Assembly: GCF_004209755.1 (NCBI RefSeq) | Contig: NZ_CP035913.1 | Coordinates: 6,820,001 to 6,884,000, forward strand | Length of the DNA stretch: 64,000 bases | Direction: 5' to 3' | Origin: Pseudoduganella lutea | GTDB lineage: Bacteria; Pseudomonadota; Gammaproteobacteria; Burkholderiales; Burkholderiaceae_D | Part shown: one piece after another, positions 1-10,622 of the stretch | How the letters are laid out: every line of letters begins with the position of its first letter | How positions within the stretch are numbered: the first letter of the stretch is position 1 | Made by a program: the position numbers and the translations under genes | The notes under the pieces: generated by a model | What the model was told of the DNA's origin: nothing | Seen by the model: only the letters and a program-made list of their open reading frames with translations | The model's database searches: none

Positions 1-724
1 CCGGCTGGCGGCAGGCGAAGCGGCACGTGTCGAGGCACAGCGCCTCCAGGGTCTTGGCGCGCGTGATGATCGCGGACAGGCGTGACAGCAGCACGTAGAA
101 ATGATCGTGCCGGATCAGCGCGCGTTCCTTTTCTACCTCGGTGGTCATGTCGATCGCGGAGCCGCCGAGGAAAGGCTCGCCATCGACGTCGATCGGAAAC
201 TTGTGCACCAGCCAGTGGCGCGTGCCATCGTGCGAGGTTTCCATCGTCTTGATGGTTTCGCCGTTTTCCAGCACCGCGCGGTCCTGTTCTTCCAGGCTGT
301 GCCGGACGTCTTCCGGCCAGAAATGGCTGTCGTCCATGCCGACCACGGTCGGCACGCCAAAGAAGCCATGCAATGCCGCATTGCCCATCACGTAGCTGCC
401 GTTGCGGTCCTTGATCCACAGCGGCGAAGGCGAGTGTTCGGCGAAGCCGGACAGGAAGCTCTCGGCGCGCGCCAGCTTGTGCCTGAGTTCCTGGCAGGCG
501 GCCGCGCTGGCCGCGAGGTCGGCCAGCGCCTGGCGCTGCTCGGCACTCATTGCCGGCGGTGCGCAGGCCAGCAGGGCGCTTTCGTCGGCCAGCGCCTGCG
601 GCGGCACGCTGGTGCCGCACAGGTAGCTGGCAAGCCGCACGAATTCCGGCGCAAAGCCTTCCGGCTCGCTGGTGGCCGGCAGGGCCTGTTGTTCCTGGGG
701 GGCGATATGGTTCATGGTTGGCAT
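1..724 (-). CDS. PAS-domain sensor/signalling protein (3' end beyond window)
   Basis: An open frame of 241 codons runs leftward off the window edge, so only the N-terminal part is visible. After a poorly conserved first ~90 residues with an Ala-rich helical stretch comes a clear PAS fold (about residues 90-200) with the typical features: an SPSPLWIKDRNG strand, a GNAAL turn, an EDVR helix and a closing GGSAIDMT strand, followed by the coiled linker EVEKERALIRHDHFYVLLS that usually leads into a GAF, GGDEF or kinase domain. The start at 724 (MPTMNHIA) is preferred over 715 because GAGG lies 8 bases upstream. The output domain cannot be seen, so cyclic-di-GMP enzyme and histidine kinase are both possible. 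Confidence 0.75.
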   Translation of the reverse strand, partial: MPTMNHIAPQEQQALPATSEPEGFAPEFVRLASYLCGTSVPPQALADESALLACAPPAMSAEQRQALADLAASAAACQELRHKLARAESFLSGFAEHSPSPLWIKDRNGSYVMGNAALHGFFGVPTVVGMDDSHFWPEDVRHSLEEQDRAVLENGETIKTMETSHDGTRHWLVHKFPIDVDGEPFLGGSAIDMTTEVEKERALIRHDHFYVLLSRLSAIITRAKTLEALCLDTCRFACRQP

Positions 725-762
725 TGTTTTCGCCTCGCGCGCCGTCATGCGGCGGGCGGGCG

Positions 763-1245
763 TCAGTCGGAAAGCTTGAACTTGAGCTGGATGGTCAACG
801 CGCCGTGCAGGCGGTCCTTGTACTTCGGTACGATAGCAAAGTTCACCCCCACCCGTTGGTACTCCACGCTGACCACGGGAATCAGGGCCGGGAACCAGCC
901 GCCGTCGCGGTGCTTCGGATAGCCATCGAACGCGCCGATGACGGCGCCGAGCCGCAGCGGTCCGAGCGAGAACGGCTGGTAGTACACGCCGAGATAGTTC
1001 GAGATCGCCCGGTCGCTGTTGCGGAACCGCCCCGCGGTGGCCGATGCCACGGTCGAAAAGCGGTATTCGGCGCCAATGCCGGGGTTGGTATCGTCCAGCC
1101 CGGCATCGCGATCGAAGTGGTACGAATAAAAGCCGGGATTGACCCACAGCTCGCTGCGCGGCTGCGATTCGATGACGCCGAACGGATTGGCCTGTGCCCC
1201 GGCCTGTGCGAGCAGCAGCGCGACACCCAGCATTGCGTATTTCAT
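763..1245 (-). CDS. small exported beta-barrel-like protein, hypothetical
   Basis: The 160-residue product begins with a clean Sec signal peptide (MKYAMLGVALLLAQAGAQA) and the mature part is rich in alternating aromatic/polar strands ending in a strand-like LTIQLKFKL, as in outer-membrane barrels. The pattern around SVEYQRVGVNFAIVPKY is loosely reminiscent of PagP-type small barrels, but catalytic residues cannot be assigned. A GGGGAAAATGGC stretch precedes the ATG. It sits 38 bases upstream of the PAS sensor gene on the same strand and may be co-transcribed. Function unknown. Confidence 0.6.
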   Translation of the reverse strand: MKYAMLGVALLLAQAGAQANPFGVIESQPRSELWVNPGFYSYHFDRDAGLDDTNPGIGAEYRFSTVASATAGRFRNSDRAISNYLGVYYQPFSLGPLRLGAVIGAFDGYPKHRDGGWFPALIPVVSVEYQRVGVNFAIVPKYKDRLHGALTIQLKFKLSD

Positions 1246-1410
1246 GCCATTTTCCCCAGATTGTTAATAGCGCGGCAATTATAGCGACAGCGCAAGCATT
1301 GCACAGTGCTTCATCACGCGTTTGATATCGGCAAAGTAATTGCTTTTTAGAAATTGACTGCATTTGGGCAATGCTCGACAGTGGTCGTCCCACATGACAG
1401 GGAGTGCGCA

Positions 1411-2229
1411 ATGAAGAAGCAGACCATGATGATTTGTGCCGCCGTTTCCGTCCTGACGGCGTGCGCCTCGACGACGAAGCCCGGCACGGTCGGCGTGCAG
1501 CGCCAGCAGCTGATGCTGGTGTCCGCCGAGAAGGTGGAGCAGATGGCGCTGGTGAACTACACGCAGCAAAACCGCGCGGCACAGATGAAGGGCAGGCTGG
1601 TCACGAAGGGGGCCGAGCATGAGCGGCTGAAGAAGATTGCCGCCCGCCTGCAAGCGCAGGTCACGGCATTTCGCGACGATGCCGCCAGATGGGACTGGCA
1701 GCTTGCGCTGATCGATGCGCCCGTGATCAATGCCACGTGCGCGCCTGGCGGCAAGATCACGTTCTACACGGGTCTCATACGGCAGTTGAAACTCAATGAC
1801 GACGAGATCGCCATCATCATGGGCCACGAAATCGCCCACGCGCTGCGCGAACACGGCCGCGAGCGCGTTTCCCGCGCCTACGCGCAAAATGCGCTCGCGA
1901 CGACCGCGCTGATGGCGGCGCCGAACAGCCAGGCGCAGGTCGAAGCGGCAAACACGGTGGCGCACTTCCTTTACACGCTGCCCAATTCGCGCCAGAACGA
2001 ATCGGAAGCCGATGCGATGGGGCTGGAACTGGCGGCGCGCGCCGGTTACAAGCCCGAAGCGTCGGTAACCGTGTGGCGCAAGATGCAGGCGCTGGCCGGC
2101 AAGCCGGGTGAAGGGAGGCAGCAGGCCGAGTTCACGTCGACCCACCCGTCGAACGAAACCCGGATCGGCGAGCTCACGGCGATGCTGCCGAAGGTGGTGC
2201 CGCTGTACCGGGCGGCGCCGAAGAAGTAG
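1411..2229 (+). CDS. M48-family metalloprotease lipoprotein
   Basis: A 272-residue periplasmic zinc protease of the M48 (LoiP/BepA-like) group, expected to act on misfolded outer-membrane proteins. A signal peptide with lipobox LTAC predicts a lipid-anchored mature protein. The zinc motif HEIAH is at about residues 139-143 and the third ligand lies in NESEADAMG near residue 200. An AGGGA ribosome site precedes the ATG at 1411; an upstream ATG at 1354 would place 19 extra residues before the signal peptide, so 1411 is used. Its last 56 bases overlap the convergent acetyltransferase gene. Family is certain from the motifs; substrate is not known. Confidence 0.88.
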   Translation: MKKQTMMICAAVSVLTACASTTKPGTVGVQRQQLMLVSAEKVEQMALVNYTQQNRAAQMKGRLVTKGAEHERLKKIAARLQAQVTAFRDDAARWDWQLALIDAPVINATCAPGGKITFYTGLIRQLKLNDDEIAIIMGHEIAHALREHGRERVSRAYAQNALATTALMAAPNSQAQVEAANTVAHFLYTLPNSRQNESEADAMGLELAARAGYKPEASVTVWRKMQALAGKPGEGRQQAEFTSTHPSNETRIGELTAMLPKVVPLYRAAPKK

Positions 2230-2722
2230 GCGCCTGCAGCCGCAGCTCCCAGTAGCCCACGTCGAGCCAGCGGCCGAACTTGAAGCCCACTTCCCCGAAG
2301 TGGGCGACTTTCACGAAGCCCAGCTTTTCATGCAGTGCCACGCTGGCCTCGTTCGGCTGGGCGATCCCGGCGATCGCCAGGTGGCAGCCTTTCTCGCGCA
2401 AGCTTTCCAGCAAGCGCGCAAGCAGGGCCTTGCCCAGGCCCCTTCCCGCATTCCCGTGTGCCAGGTAGACGGACGTCTCGACGGAAAACCGGTACGCATG
2501 CCGCACCCGCCACGGCGTTGCATAGGCATAGCCGCCAATCGCGCCATCCTCTCCTTCGCATACCAGCCACGGCAAGCCCGCGGCCTGCACGGCGGCAATG
2601 CGCTCCCGCATCGCGTCGACGGACACCGGCGCTTCCTCGAAGCTGATCGTCGTGTCGGCGATATAGGGATTGTAGATGGCGGCAATGGCCGGCGTATCCG
2701 TGGGGCAGGCGTCGCGGATCAA
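2174..2722 (-). CDS. GNAT family N-acetyltransferase (Pat/MnaT-like)
   Basis: A 182-residue cytosolic acetyltransferase of the phosphinothricin acetyltransferase / MnaT subgroup. The N-terminus (IRDA...IAAIYNPYI) and the acetyl-CoA loop GNAGRGLGKALL (about residues 88-99) followed by NEASVALHEKLGF are diagnostic for this subgroup, which acetylates small amines such as methionine analogues or phosphinothricin. The start is TTG at 2722, supported by GGGAG 5-6 bases upstream and by alignment of the family N-terminus; no in-frame ATG fits. The C-terminal tail is low-complexity Ala/Pro and overlaps the 3' end of the M48 gene, so the tail was probably gained by stop-codon loss. Confidence 0.82.
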   Translation of the reverse strand: MIRDACPTDTPAIAAIYNPYIADTTISFEEAPVSVDAMRERIAAVQAAGLPWLVCEGEDGAIGGYAYATPWRVRHAYRFSVETSVYLAHGNAGRGLGKALLARLLESLREKGCHLAIAGIAQPNEASVALHEKLGFVKVAHFGEVGFKFGRWLDVGYWELRLQAPTSSAPPGTAAPPSAASP

Positions 2723-2816
2723 GGTGGCTCCCTGGCGTGGTGGAATGCGACCATAATGCGCGGCATGGCTGCCGTCAATAGCGCGACGATGGCTTGTTCG
2801 AAGGGAGAGTGATGCG

Positions 2817-3317
2817 ATGAGACGATATTTGCTGTGCTTGCCGCTGCTGGCGGCCGCACCGGTGGGAGGGCAGGCGATGGAGGATGTCGATCACGGCGTG
2901 AGCATGCAACTGGCGCTCGAAGCGCCGCCGGTGCCGGGCGAGGTACGGCTGCAGGTGGTGTTGGAGAACCACGGCCGGCGGCCGGCACTGGTGCCGCGCG
3001 CGGTGGCCTCGATGGACCGGCTGCTCGGCAACGTGTTCACGGTGAGAAATGCCGCCACGGGCGAGCCGGTACCCTATGTGGGGCCGATGGTGAAGCGGGG
3101 ACCGCTGACCGCCGCGGATTACCTGGTACTGAAACCCGGCCAGCGCCATGCCCACGTGATCGACATCGGCCCGGCCTATGATTTCAGGCCGGGCACGCAC
3201 GCCTATGAAGTGTCGTACGCGGGGCATTACATCACCGACGCCCGCGCGCTGGTGGGGGCGGGGGCTCCGGGGCTGCCACTGGCCGCGCAGCCAGTGGCAT
3301 TCCGGTTTTCGCGCTGA
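2817..3317 (+). CDS. secreted protein equal to the N-terminal domain of the neighbouring M35 protease
   Basis: A 166-residue exported protein with a signal peptide ending near GGQA. The body is a single beta-sandwich-like domain. It shares the pattern KR-x3-TAADY-hV-L-x-PG with the N-terminal region of the M35 protease encoded convergently 45 bases downstream, including spacing to the following aromatic strands, but lacks any HExxH catalytic part. The ATG at 2817 has AAGGGAGAG 7 bases upstream; an ATG at 2812 ends at once in TGA. It could be a propeptide-like chaperone, an inhibitor or a degenerate paralogue of the protease; nothing in the sequence decides. Confidence 0.7.
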   Translation: MRRYLLCLPLLAAAPVGGQAMEDVDHGVSMQLALEAPPVPGEVRLQVVLENHGRRPALVPRAVASMDRLLGNVFTVRNAATGEPVPYVGPMVKRGPLTAADYLVLKPGQRHAHVIDIGPAYDFRPGTHAYEVSYAGHYITDARALVGAGAPGLPLAAQPVAFRFSR

Positions 3318-3362
3318 CGGTTATTGCATGGCGCCTCGCAGATGTTGCCTAGTACATGTCGC

Positions 3363-4439
3363 TTACTGCAGCGCCGGCGTGTTTTCGCTGAAGTACTCGT
3401 GCGAATCGGCATTGTCGACGGCACGCGCCGGCCGTTTCTTCGCCAGCGATGCCGCGGCGGACTGGCCGTATGCCCAGTCGTCCGTGCCGGCCACCACGTT
3501 GAAGTGGCTCAGTTCGTGCACCAGCGTGCCGCCCTTCGAATCGGTGCCGGTCAATGGCGCGCTCCAGAACGCATTGCAGACATAGATCTTGTAAGGCTGC
3601 GTCGGATACACGTAGGCGTAGTAGCTCTCCGTGCAGCTGCAATCGACGGAAACGGGCTTGTTGTCGAGCGCATCCTTGATGGCCGTGAAGTGCGCTTTCA
3701 CCGTGGCGTAGCGGGAGCTGTCGTAGGTCCCGAACCACGTCGTGTAGCGGGGGCCGGCCGTTCCCGCGCCGAGATAGGTTGTCGCGCCGTTCGCCATCGT
3801 CTTCGCCGCACTGAAGGCGGAAGCGATGGTGGACTGCTGCGAGGCGCTGCACTGGCTGTACGACAGGCTCGCCTCGCCGATGGGGACCTGCTGCGGCGGT
3901 TTCTGGTAGGTCCCTTCGATCCATACCTGCACGGCGCCGGACTGCACGTAGTCCTCGTCGCCGGCCGCCTTGCCGGCGTCGCCGTCGGGCTGGCCGGCGG
4001 CACCACGGGCGATGCGCGCCCGCTCCGGCAAATCGGGTGCATGGGTGCGGAAGCGGATCGCGTAGTCGCCGGTGGTGGAAAGGTCGTAAAGCGCCGTCAG
4101 CTCGACCGTGGCCGAATAGGACTTGCCGGGTTGCAGTACCACGTAGTCCGCCGCGGTGGGGGCGGGGCGCTTCACGTGCCGGCCCTCATAGTGCACCGGG
4201 ATGCCGTCGCGGGTGATGTCGAACAGCGATTTCTCGATGGCGCCGAACGGGGTGTGCCATTTCAGCATGCGTTCCGGCTTGTCGCCGGTATTGGTGAGCG
4301 TCACGCGCACGACCAGATCGTCGCCCGGGCCCAGCGACTGCTTCGACACATCGATACTGGCCACCACGGCCGCCGTGGCCAGCGCCGATACGCTCCATGC
4401 CGCCAGGACCGCGCCGCCCAGCCAAACGAATTTCCTCAT
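3363..4439 (-). CDS. secreted M35-family (deuterolysin / peptidyl-Lys) metalloendopeptidase
   Basis: A 358-residue exported aspzincin. Signal peptide about residues 1-25, then a beta-sandwich N-terminal domain (30-180) and a C-terminal catalytic domain with HELSH at about residue 309 and the aspzincin third ligand in GTDDWAYG some ten residues on. The family cleaves proteins before lysine or at hydrophobic bonds outside the cell. Six cysteines in the catalytic half suggest disulfides. The start at 4439 is chosen because GAGGAG lies 6 bases upstream and the signal peptide begins here; an upstream ATG at 4469 adds ten non-signal residues. A stem-loop of ACACCGG arms lies just upstream. Confidence 0.88.
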   Translation of the reverse strand: MRKFVWLGGAVLAAWSVSALATAAVVASIDVSKQSLGPGDDLVVRVTLTNTGDKPERMLKWHTPFGAIEKSLFDITRDGIPVHYEGRHVKRPAPTAADYVVLQPGKSYSATVELTALYDLSTTGDYAIRFRTHAPDLPERARIARGAAGQPDGDAGKAAGDEDYVQSGAVQVWIEGTYQKPPQQVPIGEASLSYSQCSASQQSTIASAFSAAKTMANGATTYLGAGTAGPRYTTWFGTYDSSRYATVKAHFTAIKDALDNKPVSVDCSCTESYYAYVYPTQPYKIYVCNAFWSAPLTGTDSKGGTLVHELSHFNVVAGTDDWAYGQSAAASLAKKRPARAVDNADSHEYFSENTPALQ

Positions 4440-4467
4440 TGCCGACTCCTCATGTGAAGTGAATGAC

Positions 4468-4488
4468 ACACCGGCTCGTGACCGGTGT
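4468..4488. repeat. inverted repeat upstream of the M35 protease
   Basis: Arms ACACCGG (4468-4474) and CCGGTGT (4482-4488) flank a 7-base spacer, 29-49 bases before the protease start. It could be an operator or a 5' leader hairpin. No regulator is identified. Confidence 0.4.
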
Positions 4489-4614
4489 AAGACATCCTCA
4501 CACGGCCGTTAAAGCCGAGTCAACATTGTTAAATCGTGTGGCGGGGCCGATGGTGGTTAATGCAGCGGGCCTGCAACAAAGATAGGCGGGAGCTGTACGG
4601 AATCGGGACACATG

Positions 4615-4646
4615 GCTGCGAATGTTAAATTCTGAACATTCGCAGC
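4615..4646. repeat. perfect 12-bp inverted repeat downstream of rlhA
   Basis: Arms GCTGCGAATGTT (4615-4626) and AACATTCGCAGC (4635-4646) are exact complements around an 8-base AT-rich loop. It lies 19 bases after the rlhA stop and about 175 bases upstream of the M35 gene on the same strand. There is no T run on either side, so it is not a standard intrinsic terminator; a stabilising 3' stem-loop or an operator for the protease gene is possible. Confidence 0.6.
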
Positions 4647-4664
4647 GCTGTGCGGCCATCCGGG

Positions 4665-6635
4665 TCAGGCCCGTGGGCGCTGCTTGTGGAACACCATCGG
4701 GCTGTAAGGCACGGCCGACGGCGGCGGCGAATGCAGGATGCCCGGCTTCATCGCACCGACGACATGCATCTCGCACGGCTTGCAGTCGAAGCGCAACGTG
4801 TAGGTCTCGCTGCCCGAGACGAGCGTCATCGGCTCCGCCTTGACCTGGCCCTGCACGCCCTGCACACCCTTGGCCTGCTTCGGACACAGGTTGAACGAGA
4901 AGCGCAGGCAATGCTTGGTGATCATCAGCGGCACTTCGCCCGCTTCCTCGTGCGCCTCGTAGGCCGCGGCAATCATCTGCACGCCGTGCTTGTGGTAGAA
5001 GGCGCGGGCTTTCTCGTTGTAGACGTTGGCGAGATAGGTCAGCTGCGTGTCCGGATAGACGGCCGGCGGTTCGGCGGGCGCCTTCCGCGGCGGGCGCTCC
5101 CAGGCGGCCAGGCGTGCCGCTTCATGCGCGGCGATAGCATCCCGGCGCAGCGCATTGATCGCGCCCGATGGCACGAACCACGGCTGCGAAAGCTTCAGTT
5201 CCACCTCGCCGGCCTCGAACATCGTGTTGCCCAGCTTGCCCAGGCTGGTGCGCAGCGCCGCTTCGGCCTGCGCCGCCTGTTGTGCCGGTTGCAATGCCAG
5301 TACCGCGGGCGTCGACGACGTGATGCCGTCTTCGTCGGTGACCGTCAGCGTCAGCCCGTCCGCACGCTCGCTCAGCGTCAGCTGCACGCCCACCTTGCGC
5401 TCCGACGACTTCTTGGCCAGCGCCGCTTCCCACTGGTGGTCGCGGTTGCGGTGGATCTCGGTGCCCACCTTCAGGCCCGCCAGGCTGGCCATCGGCTCGT
5501 TGGGGAACACGCGCCAGCGCTGGCCTTCGCCATCCTCGCCCAGTTTCTGCACCGTGTTCGCCTGCACGCCGGCGGAATCGCGCTTCACCATGAAATTCAG
5601 GCCATCGCCATTGGCCATCGGTGCATCGGTCAGCATGTCGAAGTGATCGCCGCCTAGCTTCGTCACGGTGCCCAGCTTGACGCCCAGGTATTTCGGCGAA
5701 TCGAAGGCGCCGATATCGTCCTGGCGGCCGCCGGCAAAATAATCGGTATGGCCGCGGTGGAAGTTCTTGTCCACGTCCGGCGTAAACAGCACCTGCGTGC
5801 GGCCGCTGGAGGCGCGCACGAATTCGGGCCGCCGCTCGAGGATCTCGTCCAGCAGCAAGCGGTAGTGGGCCGTGATGTTCTTCACATAACCCATGTCCTT
5901 GTAGCGGCCCTCGATCTTGAACGAGCGGATGCCCGCGTCGACCAGTGCTTCGAGGTTGCGGCTCTGGTCGTTGTCCTTCATCGACAGCAGGTGCTTGTCA
6001 TAGGCCACCACGCGGCCCTGGCCATCGGTCAGCGTGTACGGCAGGCGGCACGCCTGCGAGCAGTCGCCGCGGTTGGCGCTGCGACCATTGTCCGCATGGG
6101 AGATATAGCACTGGCCCGAGAACGCCACGCACAGCGCACCATGGATGAAGTATTCGAGCGGCGTGTCGACTTCCGCGCGGATTTTCTTGATCTGCTCGAT
6201 CGTCAGCTCGCGCGCGAGCACGAGTTGCGAGAAACCAACATTGCCGAGGAATTTGGCGCGCTCGACGCCGCGAATGTCGCACTGCGTGCTTGCATGCAAT
6301 TGAATCGGCGGCAAGTCCATTTCCAGCAGGCCCATGTCCTGGATGATCAGCGCATCCACGCCCGCTTCGTACAGTTGCCAGATCTGCTTGCGTGCCAGAT
6401 CGAGTTCGCTGTCGTGCATGATCGTGTTCATCGTCACGAAGATGCGCGCACGGTAGCGGTGCGCAAAGGTGGTCAGCGCGGCGATGTCTTCCAGCGGATT
6501 GCTCGCATTGTGGCGCGCACCGAAGGCCGGGCCGCCGATATAGACGGCGTCGGCCCCGTGCAGGATGGCTTCGCGGCCGATCTCGGCGGTTTTGGCGGGC
6601 GACAGCAGTTCGAGTTCGTGGGCGAGGAGAGACAT
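4665..6635 (-). CDS. rlhA: 23S rRNA 5-hydroxycytidine C2501 synthase (U32 peptidase family)
   Basis: A 656-residue cytosolic protein of the U32 family, close in length and motif order to E. coli RlhA (YdcP), which hydroxylates C2501 of 23S rRNA using an iron-sulfur centre. The N-terminal TIM-barrel part starts with ELLSPAKTAEIGREAI and carries the U32 signature FIHGALCVAFSGQCYIS followed by GRSANRGDCSQACRLPY (about residues 165-205), whose four cysteines are the expected cluster ligands. The second half holds the DUF3656-type collagenase-like domain. AGGA precedes the ATG by 7 bases. It stands alone between divergent and same-strand genes. Confidence 0.88.
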   Translation of the reverse strand: MSLLAHELELLSPAKTAEIGREAILHGADAVYIGGPAFGARHNASNPLEDIAALTTFAHRYRARIFVTMNTIMHDSELDLARKQIWQLYEAGVDALIIQDMGLLEMDLPPIQLHASTQCDIRGVERAKFLGNVGFSQLVLARELTIEQIKKIRAEVDTPLEYFIHGALCVAFSGQCYISHADNGRSANRGDCSQACRLPYTLTDGQGRVVAYDKHLLSMKDNDQSRNLEALVDAGIRSFKIEGRYKDMGYVKNITAHYRLLLDEILERRPEFVRASSGRTQVLFTPDVDKNFHRGHTDYFAGGRQDDIGAFDSPKYLGVKLGTVTKLGGDHFDMLTDAPMANGDGLNFMVKRDSAGVQANTVQKLGEDGEGQRWRVFPNEPMASLAGLKVGTEIHRNRDHQWEAALAKKSSERKVGVQLTLSERADGLTLTVTDEDGITSSTPAVLALQPAQQAAQAEAALRTSLGKLGNTMFEAGEVELKLSQPWFVPSGAINALRRDAIAAHEAARLAAWERPPRKAPAEPPAVYPDTQLTYLANVYNEKARAFYHKHGVQMIAAAYEAHEEAGEVPLMITKHCLRFSFNLCPKQAKGVQGVQGQVKAEPMTLVSGSETYTLRFDCKPCEMHVVGAMKPGILHSPPPSAVPYSPMVFHKQRPRA

Positions 6636-6817
6636 GACAGATCCTGGGTGAAAGACGGTAAGCCTGGGCGAAGGGGCAGATTATAGCTTTGCGGACTGCG
6701 CCTGTCATGGAAGGCGCGAAGGGAGACGGGCGCAGTCACGCCGCCGGGAGCCCAGCCGGACTCGCCCATCCGGTCGATTCCCGTACAATTCTTTCATCAT
6801 AGTCCGGGGACCCGCCC

Positions 6818-8374
6818 ATGGAATGGCTTTCCGACCCGAACATCTGGATAGGGTTGCTGACGCTGATCGTCCTCGAGATCGTGCTCGGCATCGACAACCT
6901 GATCTTCATTGCGATCGTCGCCGAGAAGGTGCCGCCGCACCAGCGGGACAAGGCAAGGCTGCTGGGACTGTCGCTGGCGCTGCTGATGCGCCTCGGCCTG
7001 CTGAGCGTGATTTCATGGATCGTCACGCTGACCGAACCGCTGTTCACGGTGGGGACGATGGCATTCTCGGGGCGCGACCTGATCCTGCTGCTGGGTGGCA
7101 TCTTCCTGCTGGCCAAGGCCACGATGGAACTGCACGAGCGGGTCGAAGGGCAGGCGGCGGTCAAGAGCGGGCCGGTGGTCTACGCCAGCTTTGCCGCGGT
7201 GGTCGGCCAGATCATCGTGCTCGATGCCGTGTTCTCGCTCGATTCCGTGATCACGGCGGTCGGCATGGTCGACGAACTGGCCGTGATGATCGCCGCCGTC
7301 ATCGTCTCCATGGCGGTGATGATGTTCGCGTCGAAGCCGCTGACCCACTTCGTCAATGCCCACCCGACCGTCGTGGTGCTGTGCCTGTCGTTCCTGCTGA
7401 TGATCGGCCTGTCGCTCATCGCCGAAGGCTTCGGCTTCCATATTCCCAAGGGCTACCTGTATGTGGCGATCGGCTTCTCGGTGGCGATCGAGGCGCTGAA
7501 TCAGCTGGCGCGGCGCAATTTCGCCCGGCAGCAGGAACACGTGCCGCTACGCGAACGCACCGCCAATGCCGTGCTGCGCATGATGGGAGAGAAGACTGAC
7601 ACAGACGGCGCCGAGGCGCCCACCACCAAAGGGGAGGAAGCGGAGCCCACGTTCGAATCGGCCGAGCGCCACATGGTCAGCGGCGTGCTCAGCCTGTCCC
7701 AGCGGCCGGTGCGCTCGATCATGACGCCCCGCTCGGATATCTCATGGGTCGACCTGGACGACGATGCTGCGTCGATCCGCGCCCAGCTGCTCGACGCGCC
7801 GCACAGCTTTTACCCGGCGGGCCGCGGGCAGCTGGACAATATCGTCGGCGTGGCCCGCGCAAAGGATGTGATCGCCGACCTGATGGACGGCGGCCACATC
7901 GACCCGGCGCGCAGCATCCGCCCGCCGATCGTGATGCCCGATTCGGCCGGCGTGCTGCAGGTGATGGACACGCTGAAGCGCTCGCACGGGCAACTGGTGC
8001 TGATCGCCGACGAATACGGCACGATCCAGGGGCTGGTAACGCCGATCGACATCCTGGAAGCGATCGCCGGCGAGTTCCCCGACGAAGACGAGCAGCCGGT
8101 CGTGCAAGCGCTCGGCGATGGCCGCTGGCGCGTTGATGGCGGCGCCGACCTGCACTACCTGCAGCAGGTGCTGGACTCGGATGCGCTGGGCATCGCCACC
8201 GACGACTACACGTCGCTGGCCGGTTTCATGCTGGAACGCTTCGGCACCTTGCCCCACGTGGGGCAGGTGCTGGCGCTGGACGACTTGCGGCTGGAGGTGG
8301 CGGAAGTGCGGGAGCGCCGCATCACCTCGGTATTGATCACCCGGGCGGATGCGCCGGCCGGGGGCGGTGCCTGA
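6818..8374 (+). CDS. TerC-family inner membrane protein with CBS and CorC_HlyC domains (YoaE-like)
   Basis: A 518-residue protein matching E. coli YoaE in length and layout. Residues 1-235 form about seven membrane helices of the TerC fold with the hallmark [12 protein letters not shown] near the start and [14 protein letters not shown] in the middle, both with the conserved acidic residues thought to bind metal. Residues 280-420 form a CBS pair (start SVR-like [22 protein letters not shown]), and the last ~85 residues a CorC_HlyC domain. Related proteins export Mn2+ or support membrane-protein metallation. It is divergent from rlhA, with about 180 bases between them for both promoters. Confidence 0.85.
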   Translation: MEWLSDPNIWIGLLTLIVLEIVLGIDNLIFIAIVAEKVPPHQRDKARLLGLSLALLMRLGLLSVISWIVTLTEPLFTVGTMAFSGRDLILLLGGIFLLAKATMELHERVEGQAAVKSGPVVYASFAAVVGQIIVLDAVFSLDSVITAVGMVDELAVMIAAVIVSMAVMMFASKPLTHFVNAHPTVVVLCLSFLLMIGLSLIAEGFGFHIPKGYLYVAIGFSVAIEALNQLARRNFARQQEHVPLRERTANAVLRMMGEKTDTDGAEAPTTKGEEAEPTFESAERHMVSGVLSLSQRPVRSIMTPRSDISWVDLDDDAASIRAQLLDAPHSFYPAGRGQLDNIVGVARAKDVIADLMDGGHIDPARSIRPPIVMPDSAGVLQVMDTLKRSHGQLVLIADEYGTIQGLVTPIDILEAIAGEFPDEDEQPVVQALGDGRWRVDGGADLHYLQQVLDSDALGIATDDYTSLAGFMLERFGTLPHVGQVLALDDLRLEVAEVRERRITSVLITRADAPAGGGA

Positions 8375-8413
8375 ACGCATGCCCGGCGCGCGGGCCCCGT
8401 CCGCCGGCAGCGC

Positions 8414-9862
<1,449 letters not shown>

Positions 9863-10148
9863 CGAAGTGTCTCCATTGGTGGGTGAAAGCGTCGCGCCAT
9901 CACCCGTCTGGAGCGGGCTGATCGTTGGCGGCGGCTATGGCGATGGTAGGTCCAATCGATCCGGGTGGCAAGACCACTTTTAGTAACTGGACGGACCAAT
10001 CACCGATGTGAGCAATCTTTCGGGCCGATCGTCGTGCCCGAAGCAACGGCATGCAATTTTTTCAATTGATGTCTGAATAACGCTATCATCTGAGTAGGAA
10101 ATTCCTTAAGAGCGCTAAGAGTTCCCCTAATAACTTTTGGAGGCAGTC

Positions 10149-10552
10149 ATGACGATGCGCTCATACCTGCAGATCGATGGTGTCGCGGGTGATTCAACGG
10201 ATGACGGCTATGCGGGATGGATCGAATGCGATTCGGTCGGCTGGTCGCTGCGCGGTGGCGGGCCGCGGGCGGCTTGTCGGAGATCCGGTTCGTCAAGGCC
10301 GGGGATGTGGCATCGCGCGAGCTGGCCCGGCTGTGCGTCGCGGCCACGCCGCTGGCGCGTGCACGCTTTGAATTCGTCCGGCCCGGTCCGGACGGCGCAT
10401 GGATCAAGCATTACGGGATCGAGCTGGAGCAGGTGACCGTGGCCAATGTCGCCACCGGCACGCAGCGCGCATCGGCGGCGATGGAAACCGTGGTGCTGGC
10501 CTTTGCCCAGGTCCGGCTGACGTCCGGCGGGCAGGGCGGCGAAGGGGACTGA
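10149..10552 (+). pseudogene. Hcp-like (type VI secretion tube family) gene with a one-base frame break
   Basis: The reading begins at ATG 10149 after TTTGGAGG and starts MTMRSYLQIDGVAGDSTDDG, the usual Hcp opening, with WIECDSVGWSL as the next strand. Near 10268-10272, in a GC run, the frame changes; the rest continues one frame over as GGLSEIRFVKAGD...ELARLC...KHYGIELEQVTVANV...METVVLAFAQVRLT, the expected middle and end of an Hcp subunit, stopping at 10552. Restoring one base gives about 135 residues. No other type VI genes are present, so this would be an orphan Hcp. Either a genuine lesion or an assembly indel. Confidence 0.72.
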
Positions 10553-10622
10553 CCGCGAGGGCGGCGGACCGGGAACATGGCAACGGCGTGCCGGCATGCC
10601 CCACGTTCAACCATGCGCCACG

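Noticed and set aside
6818..7540. Reverse-strand frame opposite the YoaE-like gene rich in His/Asp.
   Set aside because: Composition results from the complementary strand of membrane-protein codons; no independent motif.
8375..8413. Hairpin GCCCG/CGGGC between convergent genes as terminator.
   Set aside because: Too short and without T-run to call.
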